Shown one piece after another: positions 1 to 4,575 of a DNA stretch of 6,151 bases. Made by a program: the position numbers and the translations under genes. The DNA is from Gammaproteobacteria bacterium HGW-Gammaproteobacteria-14 (lineage in GTDB: Bacteria > Pseudomonadota > Gammaproteobacteria > Pseudomonadales > Alcanivoracaceae): positions 1-6,151 of the forward strand of contig PGZG01000114.1 of the NCBI GenBank assembly GCA_002840115.1. Reading direction: 5' to 3'. The notes under the pieces are model-generated. The model saw only the letters and a program-made list of their open reading frames with translations, had not been told where the DNA came from and ran no database searches. Each line of letters begins with the position of its first letter. The stretch's first letter is position 1.

Positions 1-600
1 AAAGGTCACAGGGGAGGGCAGGATGGCGCTGTAGTGGGTCAGCATTTCCAGTGAGACTTCTGCTTCATTGGCCAGCGGGTGCTCTGGTGCGGCCATGAAT
101 ACCAGCGGGTCTTCCCAGATCGTGGTTTGCTGTACCCGTGGATCGGGTTGCGGCGGCAGGGTTACTACGCCCAATTCCAGATCGCCATGGAGCACGCCTT
201 CCCAGGCTTCTTCTGAATCAATGAAGTGAATATCCAGCTGTACCTGCGGGTATTGACGGGAGAACTGGCGCAATACCGGGGGGAGTCGGTGCAGGCCGAT
301 GTGGTGGCTGGTGCCGATGCGCAGTTTGCCGGTGACGTGGCCGGACAGGTTGGTGATGCTGCGGCTTATGTCTTCCATTTCTCGTAGTACAGCGCGGGCT
401 CGGGGCAGCAGGGCCTGACCAGCTTCGGTGAGGTGAATCTGCCGGCCGATGCGGTCGAACAGGCGGGCGCCGAGTTGCTCTTCCAGCTGGGCGATGCGTT
501 TGCTGATTGCTGGCTGGGTGAGGAATAGTTGCTCACCGGCGCCGGTGAAGCTGCCGGTGTCGGCGACGGAGATGAAGACTTGCAGGCTATGAGTGTCCAA
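1..600 (-). CDS. LysR-family transcriptional regulator, N-terminal 200 residues (3' end cut by window edge)
   Basis: A DNA-binding regulator divergent from leuC. Reading the minus strand from 600 gives an open frame of 200 codons to the window edge; the family is usually about 300 residues, so roughly the last third is missing. Residues 1-65 form the winged helix-turn-helix typical of LysR proteins (GSFTGAGEQLFLTQPAISKR at 16-35, LEEQLGARLFDR at 39-50, LTEAGQALL at 57-65). A linker helix follows, and the effector domain opens at about residue 91 (GKLRIGTSHHIGLHRLPP). The start must be TTG at 600-598: GGAGG lies at 614-610, nine bases upstream; an in-frame TGA lies further upstream with no ATG between; and the next in-frame ATG is residue 75, after the HTH. 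The same regulator type sits divergent from leuC in Pseudomonas as I recall it. Control of leuCDB or of its own gene is inferred from position only; the effector is unknown. Confidence 0.93.
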   Translation of the reverse strand, partial: MDTHSLQVFISVADTGSFTGAGEQLFLTQPAISKRIAQLEEQLGARLFDRIGRQIHLTEAGQALLPRARAVLREMEDISRSITNLSGHVTGKLRIGTSHHIGLHRLPPVLRQFSRQYPQVQLDIHFIDSEEAWEGVLHGDLELGVVTLPPQPDPRVQQTTIWEDPLVFMAAPEHPLANEAEVSLEMLTHYSAILPSPVTF

Positions 601-632
601 TTTTGCTGTCCTCCGAGCGTTTCAAAGCGGCA

Positions 633-781
633 CTTCAGGTTGGGCATGCATGCAGTTGTATTGTGGTCTCCGGGACACGCCGTGAACCCATCCCTGGGGG
701 CTTGCGTTCGGCATCCATGCCTCACACAGTCCCGGAGACCACAATACAACTGCATGCAACCGGGCATCTCGCCAACTGAAG
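633..781 (+). repeat. Intergenic palindromic element 1 (30-bp perfect arms)
   Basis: Arms 647-676 and 729-758 are perfect reverse complements over 30 bp (left arm begins TGCATGCAGTTG, ends CTCCGGGAC). They enclose a 52-base core (677-728) that contains a small symmetric motif, GGCAT-CC-ATGCC, at 710-721. Outside the arms lie TTGGGCA (640-646) and CGGGCATC (761-768), then an outer imperfect stem CTTCAG (633-638) / CTGAAG (776-781). The element sits in what would be the leader or promoter region of the LysR gene. On the plus strand the outer stem is followed by GG and five T (784-788), which is terminator-like. It is not a simple terminator, since the structure spans about 150 bases. It is best described as a REP- or MITE-like non-coding repeat. 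Orientation is given by the shared flanking boxes. Confidence 0.85.
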
Positions 782-788
782 GGTTTTT

Positions 789-795
789 AAAAAAA
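789..795. other. A/T tract between two converging hairpin elements
   Basis: T5 at 784-788 is followed at once by A7 at 789-795. Read on plus, the T run follows element 1; read on minus, seven T follow element 2 (after the GC-rich GCCGGC at 799-804). This resembles a two-way rho-independent terminator, but the genes on either side diverge, so there is no obvious transcript to stop. Termination function is a low-confidence inference. Confidence 0.3.
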
Positions 796-797
796 TC

Positions 798-949
798 AGC
801 CGGCACAGTGTTTGGTGGTATTTGGTGTGCTTTGCCTTTACGGGACCATCGGAGCCATGGATGGCGGAGATGAGCTACAGGGACGTACTCGTGCGTGTCC
901 CGGAAAGGCAAAGCACACCAAATGCCTGCCCACCCCTGCGGCGCCGGTT
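798..949 (-). repeat. Intergenic palindromic element 2 (27-bp arms, one mismatch)
   Basis: Arms 820-846 and 897-923 are reverse complements over 27 bp with one mismatch (left ends CCTTTACGGGAC, right begins GTCCCGGAAAGG). The core between them is 847-896. An outer weak stem pairs AGCCGGC (798-804) with GCCGGTT (943-949), including one G-T pair. The plus-strand core and the minus-strand core of element 1 align from the CGGGAC arm end, through G[G/C]CATGGATG[C/G]CG and CAGGGA, to GCGTGTCCCG, so the two are copies of one family in opposite orientation. The arms themselves are unrelated in sequence. On minus the left flank contains TGGGCA (932-927), as in the other elements; the right-hand CGGGCATC box is not found here. 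Confidence 0.82.
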
Positions 950-960
950 TTGACTTCCGC

Positions 961-982
961 TCCCAGTTCATAACCACTGGGA
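961..982. promoter_or_regulatory. Small dyad upstream of leuC, possible operator
   Basis: TCCCAGT (961-967) and ACTGGGA (976-982) form a perfect 7-bp dyad with an 8-base spacer. It lies just upstream of the AT-rich stretch before leuC, between leuC and the divergent LysR gene, where a LysR-type protein could bind. It does not fit the exact T-N11-A spacing of classic LysR sites, and there is no T run after it to suggest a terminator. Operator function is a guess from position and symmetry. Confidence 0.3.
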
Positions 983-984
983 AT

Positions 985-1035
985 GCTTTGAATAATAAAT
1001 ATGAATTGGATTTATGCAAGCCATCTCCGTATTGT
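985..1035 (+). promoter_or_regulatory. AT-rich stretch, possible leuC promoter
   Basis: This is the most AT-rich part of the leader and lies 45-95 bases before the leuC start. One possible pair is TTGAAT (988-993), 17 bases, then TTTATG (1011-1016); another is TTGGAT (1006-1011), 18 bases, then TATTGT (1030-1035). All four hexamers are poor matches to the sigma-70 consensus. Only the general location is supported, not the exact boxes. Confidence 0.3.
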
Positions 1036-1036
1036 G

Positions 1037-1070
1037 CCAAGCCTGACACGCCCCCATCGGGGCAGGCTGG
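1037..1070 (+). promoter_or_regulatory. Leader hairpin abutting the leuC ribosome binding site
   Basis: CCA-A-GCCTG (1037-1045) pairs with CAGGCTGG (1063-1070) with one bulged A. Inside it, CCCC (1051-1054) pairs with GGGG (1059-1062) around CATC. The last two G of the outer stem are the first two bases of the leuC Shine-Dalgarno GGAGAG (1069-1074), so folding would partly hide it. No T run follows, so this is not a rho-independent terminator. No leucine-rich leader peptide was found upstream, which argues against classic leu attenuation. A role in translation control is inferred. Confidence 0.45.
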
Positions 1071-1079
1071 AGAGAAATC

Positions 1080-2501
1080 ATGGCCCGTACGCTCTACGAC
1101 AAACTCTGGGATGCCCACCTCGTCAAGCAACGCGACGATGGCTCCGCGCTGATCTATATCGACCGGCAGATCATTCATGAAGTGACCTCGCCGCAGGCCT
1201 TTGAAGGGCTGCGACTGGCCAATCGGCAGCCGTGGCGGGTCGGCTCCAACTTTGCCACCCTCGACCACAACGTGCCGACCACGCCGTTCAAGAATGCCAG
1301 CGAGATCGAGGACGAGACGTCGCGCATTCAGGTACAGACGCTGGAAGACAACACCCGCGCTTTCGGTATTCGCGAATTCGGTATCGGCGACGTGCGTCAG
1401 GGCATTGTTCATGTGATGGCGCCGGAGCAGGGCGCGGTGGTGCCGGGCATGACCGTGGTCTGCGGCGATTCGCACACCTCCACCAATGGCGCGCTGGCCT
1501 GTTTGGCCCACGGTATTGGTACCTCGGAAGTCGAGCATGTGCTCGCTACCCAGTGTCTGGTGGCGAAGAAAATGAAAAACATGCTGATCCGAGTGGAAGG
1601 CGAGCTCGGTGCTGGCGTCACCGCCAAAGATGTGGTGCTGCATATTATCGGTGTGATTGGCACCGCCGGCGGCAATGGCCATGCGATGGAGTTTGCCGGC
1701 AGCGCGATCCGTTCGCTGTCGATGGAAGGCCGGATGACGATCTGCAATATGTCGATCGAAGCCGGTGCCCGCGCTGGCATGGTGGCGGTGGATGACATCA
1801 CCATCGATTACGTTAAAGATCGTCCGTTTGCACCGAAGGGCGCGGACTGGGACGCAGCGGTGGAGTACTGGCGCACGTTGGTTAGCGATGCCGGTGCGAA
1901 ATTCGACACCGTGGTCGAGATTAACGCCGCCGATATCAAGCCGCAGGTGTCCTGGGGCACATCGCCGGAGATGGTATTGCCGGTGGACGCCACCCTGCCG
2001 ATTCCGGAGCAGGAAAACGATGCGGTGAAGCGTTCCGGCATGGAGCGTGCCTATCAGTATATGGGGCTGACGCCGGGCATGAAGATCACCGATATCAAGG
2101 TGGATCGGGTGTTTATCGGTTCCTGCACCAATTCGCGCATTGAAGATCTGCGCGCGGCGGCGGTGGTGGCCAAGGGTCGCAAGAAAGCGGACAGCGTCAA
2201 GCAGGTGCTGGTGGTGCCGGGCTCCGGTCTGGTCAAGCAGCAGGCGGAAGCGGAAGGGCTCGACAGGATTTTTGTCGAAGCGGGCTTTGAATGGCGTGAG
2301 CCGGGCTGCTCCATGTGCCTGGCGATGAACCCGGACAAGCTGATGCCGGGCGAGCATTGTGCTTCGACGTCGAATCGTAATTTCGAAGGTCGTCAGGGTA
2401 ACGGTGGGCGCACTCATCTGGTTAGTCCGGCGATGGCGGCGGCAGCGGCAGTGGCCGGCCATTTTGTCGATATTCGTGAGTTGGAAAGCCGCGAGCTCTG
2501 A
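1080..2501 (+). CDS. leuC: 3-isopropylmalate dehydratase (isopropylmalate isomerase) large subunit
   Basis: The large subunit of the cytosolic heterodimer that converts 2-isopropylmalate to 3-isopropylmalate in leucine synthesis; it carries the 4Fe-4S cluster of the aconitase superfamily. The 473-residue product is full length. The three expected cluster ligands are Cys349 (in GSCTNS, 348-352), Cys410 and Cys413 (in GCSMCLAMN). Other family motifs are HNVPTT (63-68), CGDSHTSTNGA (128-138) and HGIGTSEVEHVLATQ (144-158). The start ATG at 1080 follows GGAGAG (1069-1074) at five bases and gives the usual N-terminus MARTLYDKLWDAH. leuD begins ten bases after the stop with its Shine-Dalgarno touching the stop codon, so the two subunits are probably co-translated. 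A long open frame on the opposite strand is only a shadow. No anomaly seen. Confidence 0.98.
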   Translation: MARTLYDKLWDAHLVKQRDDGSALIYIDRQIIHEVTSPQAFEGLRLANRQPWRVGSNFATLDHNVPTTPFKNASEIEDETSRIQVQTLEDNTRAFGIREFGIGDVRQGIVHVMAPEQGAVVPGMTVVCGDSHTSTNGALACLAHGIGTSEVEHVLATQCLVAKKMKNMLIRVEGELGAGVTAKDVVLHIIGVIGTAGGNGHAMEFAGSAIRSLSMEGRMTICNMSIEAGARAGMVAVDDITIDYVKDRPFAPKGADWDAAVEYWRTLVSDAGAKFDTVVEINAADIKPQVSWGTSPEMVLPVDATLPIPEQENDAVKRSGMERAYQYMGLTPGMKITDIKVDRVFIGSCTNSRIEDLRAAAVVAKGRKKADSVKQVLVVPGSGLVKQQAEAEGLDRIFVEAGFEWREPGCSMCLAMNPDKLMPGEHCASTSNRNFEGRQGNGGRTHLVSPAMAAAAAVAGHFVDIRELESREL

Positions 2502-2511
2502 GGAGAACGTC

Positions 2512-3153
2512 ATGGACAAGTTTATTCGTGAAGATGGTCTGGTGGCGCCGCTGGATCGTGCCAACGTCGATACCGATCAGATTATTCCCAAGCAGTTTCT
2601 GAAATCGATCAAGCGCAGTGGCTTTGGTCCGAATCTGTTTGATGAGTGGCGCTATCTGGATGAAGGTCAGCCCGGTCAGGACAACAGCAAGCGGCCGCTG
2701 AACAAGGAATTCGTTCTTAATCAGCCGCGTTATCAGGGCGCCAGTATTCTGCTGGCGCGGCGTAATTTTGGTTGTGGTTCAAGCCGTGAGCATGCGCCTT
2801 GGGCGCTGCTGGATTTTGGCTTTCGCGCCATTATTGCCCCGAGTTTTGCTGATATTTTTTTCAATAACTGCTTTAAGAATGGCGTTTTGCCGATTGTTGT
2901 CAGTGAGGAAGTGGCCGATGAGCTGTTCAAGGCGGTGCAGGCCAATGAGGGCTATCGACTGACTGTGGATCTGGCGGAGCAGAAAATCATTCGTCCGGAT
3001 GGCGCGGCGATTGATTTTGAGATCGATGCGTTTCGTAAACATTGCCTGCTGAACGGTCTGGATGATATCGGCCTGACTTTGCAGGATGCGGATGCGATTC
3101 GTGAATATGAAAAGGGTCGGCAGCAGCGCGAGCCTTGGGTGTTTATTGACTGA
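2512..3153 (+). CDS. leuD: 3-isopropylmalate dehydratase small subunit
   Basis: The small (swivel-domain) subunit that pairs with LeuC to form active isopropylmalate isomerase. The product is 213 residues, the normal size. Family motifs are NVDTDQIIPKQFL (18-30), NFGCGSSREHAPWAL (85-99, substrate-recognition loop region) and SFADIFFNNCFKNG (111-124). The frame stays open upstream to 2359, but that part overlaps leuC in another frame. The true start is ATG 2512: it gives the family N-terminus MDKFIREDGLVAPLDRANVDTD and has GAGGAG at 2500-2505, six bases upstream, overlapping the leuC stop. The stop codon at 3151-3153 is followed immediately by the outer stem of palindromic element 3, so transcript structure begins right at the end of the gene. 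Confidence 0.98.
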   Translation: MDKFIREDGLVAPLDRANVDTDQIIPKQFLKSIKRSGFGPNLFDEWRYLDEGQPGQDNSKRPLNKEFVLNQPRYQGASILLARRNFGCGSSREHAPWALLDFGFRAIIAPSFADIFFNNCFKNGVLPIVVSEEVADELFKAVQANEGYRLTVDLAEQKIIRPDGAAIDFEIDAFRKHCLLNGLDDIGLTLQDADAIREYEKGRQQREPWVFID

Positions 3154-3281
3154 CTGGTGGTTGCGGCGGCTTGGGCAGGAACGCCTCCCACCGATGGACT
3201 GATGGAGTCGCTCCCCGATACTCGCTTGGTCCATCAGCCCATCGGTGGAAGGCGTTCTCGGGCATCGGAGAGTTGCGCCAG
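3154..3281 (+). repeat. Intergenic palindromic element 3 (28-bp arms, two mismatches)
   Basis: Arms 3179-3206 and 3230-3257 pair over 28 bp with two mismatches (C3187/A3249 and A3198/C3238), enclosing a 23-base loop (3207-3229). TTGGGCA (3171-3177) and CGGGCATC (3259-3266) flank the arms. An outer short stem pairs CTGGTG (3154-3159) with CGCCAG (3276-3281), including one T-G pair. The loop matches that of element 4 at 22 of 23 positions, while the arms differ from element 4 by paired changes. The element fills most of the 163-base leuD-leuB gap. No T run follows, so strong intrinsic termination is unlikely; mRNA stabilisation, processing or mere repeat insertion are all possible. Confidence 0.88.
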
Positions 3282-3316
3282 GTTTGTCGCCCTGAACATG
3301 AACTGAGAGTGATGAA

Positions 3317-4393
3317 ATGACGAAAAATATTCTGGTAATGCCTGGTGACGGAATTGGTCCGGAGATTGTTGCCGAGGCAGTTAAGGTTCTCGAGGCGGTG
3401 AAACAGACATTCAGCCTCGATATCAGCACGGATGAAGCGCTGGTGGGTGGTTCTGCCTATGATGTTCATGGCGATCCCTTGCCGGAAGTGTCGCTGGAAA
3501 AGGCGCGGGCGGCGGATGCCATTCTGTTTGGCTCCATTGGCGGGCCGAAGTGGGATGCCATTGAGCGTGACAAGCGTCCGGAGCGTGGATTGTTGCGCCT
3601 GCGCTCTTCGCTGAATCTTTTTGCCAATCTGCGTCCGGCAATTTTGTTTCCGCAGTTGGCCAGTGCCTCCAGCCTGAAGCCGGAAATTGTTAGCGGTCTG
3701 GATATCCTGATCGTTCGTGAGCTGACCGGCGGCATCTATTTTGGTCAGCCGCGCGGTATTCGTGAAGAGAATGGCGAGCGTGTTGGTTTTAATACGGACG
3801 TTTACAGCGAGAGCGAAATTCGCCGCATCGGCCGGGTGGCCTTTGAGTTGGCTATGGTACGCGGCAAAAAACTGTTGTCGGTAGACAAGGCCAATGTGTT
3901 GGAAGTCACCGAACTGTGGAAAGAAGTGATTACCAGCATGGCCGCCGAGTATCCGGAAGTGCAGCTGTCGCATATGTATGTGGATAACGCGGCCATGCAG
4001 TTGGTACGGGCGCCGAAGCAGTTTGATGTGATCGTTACCGGTAACTTGTTTGGTGATATTTTGTCGGATGAAGCGGCGATGCTGACGGGGTCCATTGGCA
4101 TGCTGCCGTCGGCGTCGCTGGATGAAAATCGCAAGGGTCTGTATGAGCCATGTCATGGCTCGGCACCGGATATTGCCGGTCAGGGTATTGCTAATCCTCT
4201 AGCCACTATTTTGTCGCTGTCGATGTTGCTGCGCTACAGCCTGGAGCGGGCCGATGTGGCTGACGCTATTGAGAAGGCGGTGGAGCGGGTGCTGGAAGAT
4301 GGTTTGCGTACCGCGGATATCTGGACAGACGGGTGCCGCAAGGTCGGTACGGCAGAGATGGGCGATGCGGTTGTTGCTGCATTGAAAAGTTGA
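3317..4393 (+). CDS. leuB: 3-isopropylmalate dehydrogenase
   Basis: Oxidatively decarboxylates 3-isopropylmalate, using NAD+, to the 2-ketoisocaproate precursor of leucine; a cytosolic homodimer in known members. The 358-residue product is full length. Recognisable parts are the N-terminal VMPGDGIGPEI (7-17), the substrate-binding arginines in LLRLRSSLNLFANLRP (Arg94, Arg96 region, Arg106), RELTGGIYFG (134-143, with Arg134 and Tyr141), Lys191 in SVDKANVL, metal-binding Asp223 (YVDNAA), Asp247 and Asp251 (GNLFGDILSDEA), and the coenzyme loop EPCHGSAPDIAGQGIANP (277-294). ATG 3317 gives the family start MTKNILVMPGDGIG; a modest GAGAG (3305-3309) lies seven bases upstream. In many Pseudomonas a small methyltransferase-like gene sits between leuD and leuB; here only a palindrome does. 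Expression relative to leuCD could be set by that hairpin (inference). Confidence 0.98.
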   Translation: MTKNILVMPGDGIGPEIVAEAVKVLEAVKQTFSLDISTDEALVGGSAYDVHGDPLPEVSLEKARAADAILFGSIGGPKWDAIERDKRPERGLLRLRSSLNLFANLRPAILFPQLASASSLKPEIVSGLDILIVRELTGGIYFGQPRGIREENGERVGFNTDVYSESEIRRIGRVAFELAMVRGKKLLSVDKANVLEVTELWKEVITSMAAEYPEVQLSHMYVDNAAMQLVRAPKQFDVIVTGNLFGDILSDEAAMLTGSIGMLPSASLDENRKGLYEPCHGSAPDIAGQGIANPLATILSLSMLLRYSLERADVADAIEKAVERVLEDGLRTADIWTDGCRKVGTAEMGDAVVAALKS

Positions 4394-4409
4394 GTCGGAG
4401 GAGAGGTAG

Positions 4410-4551
4410 CTCTGCCGTGACGGCTTTGGGCAGGAGCGCCTTCCACCGATAAACTGATGGAGTCGCTCCCCGATACACGCTTGGTCCATCAGTTTATCGG
4501 TGGAAGGCGCTCTCGGGCATCGCAGGGTTGCGGCAGAGTTTCCGCCCCTGC
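4410..4551 (+). repeat. Intergenic palindromic element 4 (28-bp perfect arms)
   Basis: Arms 4434-4461 and 4485-4512 are perfect reverse complements over 28 bp around a 23-base loop (4462-4484) that differs from the element 3 loop at one base. TTGGGCA (4426-4432) and CGGGCATC (4514-4521) flank the arms. An outer 8-bp perfect stem pairs CTCTGCCG (4410-4417) with CGGCAGAG (4531-4538). Similarity to element 3 continues past the right arm to about 4551. The element fills the 182-base leuB-asd gap and begins 16 bases after the leuB stop. There is no T run after it. It is a second copy of the element 3 repeat type, and the copy with the cleaner pairing. Confidence 0.9.
4522..4551 (+). promoter_or_regulatory. 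Secondary hairpin before asd, overlapping the element 4 outer stem
   Basis: GCAGGG (4522-4527) pairs with CCCTGC (4546-4551), and inside it GCGG (4530-4533) pairs with CCGC (4542-4545) across a TT bulge. The asd Shine-Dalgarno (AGGAG, 4564-4568) starts 12 bases later. Bases 4531-4533 are also used by the outer stem of element 4, so the two foldings exclude each other. A regulatory role is inferred only from this geometry. Confidence 0.35.
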
Positions 4552-4575
4552 AGTAACGAATAGAGGAGAGAGAAT

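Larger units (their letters stand above)
601..1079. other. Divergent intergenic region, LysR gene / leuC
   Basis: This 479-base stretch has no convincing gene. From left to right it holds the LysR gene's ribosome binding site (610-614), two long hairpin elements facing each other (about 633-781 and 798-949) on either side of a T5A7 tract (784-795), a 7-bp dyad (961-982), an AT-rich stretch that could carry the leuC promoter (about 985-1035), and a hairpin ending in the leuC Shine-Dalgarno (1037-1070). Open frames across it (529-873, 895-1152 on plus) run through the palindromes, resemble no family I know and lack good start signals. Most of the sequence between the regulator and leuC is therefore repeat-derived. 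Confidence 0.8.

Noticed and set aside
633..949. CRISPR array or tRNA-like structure in the repeat-rich intergenic region
   Set aside because: There are no regularly spaced direct repeats, only two inverted-repeat elements in opposite orientation, and no cloverleaf or CCA-type end fits.
949..1079. Leucine leader peptide (leuL-type attenuator) upstream of leuC
   Set aside because: The only sizeable frame, from ATG 1001, has no run of leucine codons and continues into leuC. ATG 984 stops after two codons. There is no terminator T run.
529..1152. Plus-strand open frames at 529-873 and 895-1152
   Set aside because: They run through the palindromic arms and cores and overlap the LysR gene or leuC start. 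They have no convincing ribosome binding site and no recognisable protein family.
2359..2511. Upstream extension of leuD to ATG 2359
   Set aside because: It overlaps leuC in another frame and adds a non-homologous basic segment. The family N-terminus and a good ribosome binding site fix the start at 2512.
366..2564. A 732-codon open frame on minus across the regulator start, the palindromes and leuC
   Set aside because: It is antisense to leuC and in a different frame from the LysR gene. The protein is rich in His and Arg with no family resemblance, typical of shadow frames in GC-rich genes.
3298..3320. Tiny start-stop frames before leuB (ATGAACTGA at 3298 and ATGAAATGA at 3312, the latter overlapping the leuB ATG)
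   Set aside because: Two-codon frames arise easily by chance. The only Shine-Dalgarno-like site (3305-3309) is spaced for leuB at 3317 and too close for 3312.
2779..4489. Minus-strand frames at 2779-3429, 3143-4156 and 4199-4489
   Set aside because: They are antisense to leuD and leuB. Two of them contain the similar peptide MDQA[S/C]IGERLHQ, but this is just elements 3 and 4 translated, not evidence of a protein family.
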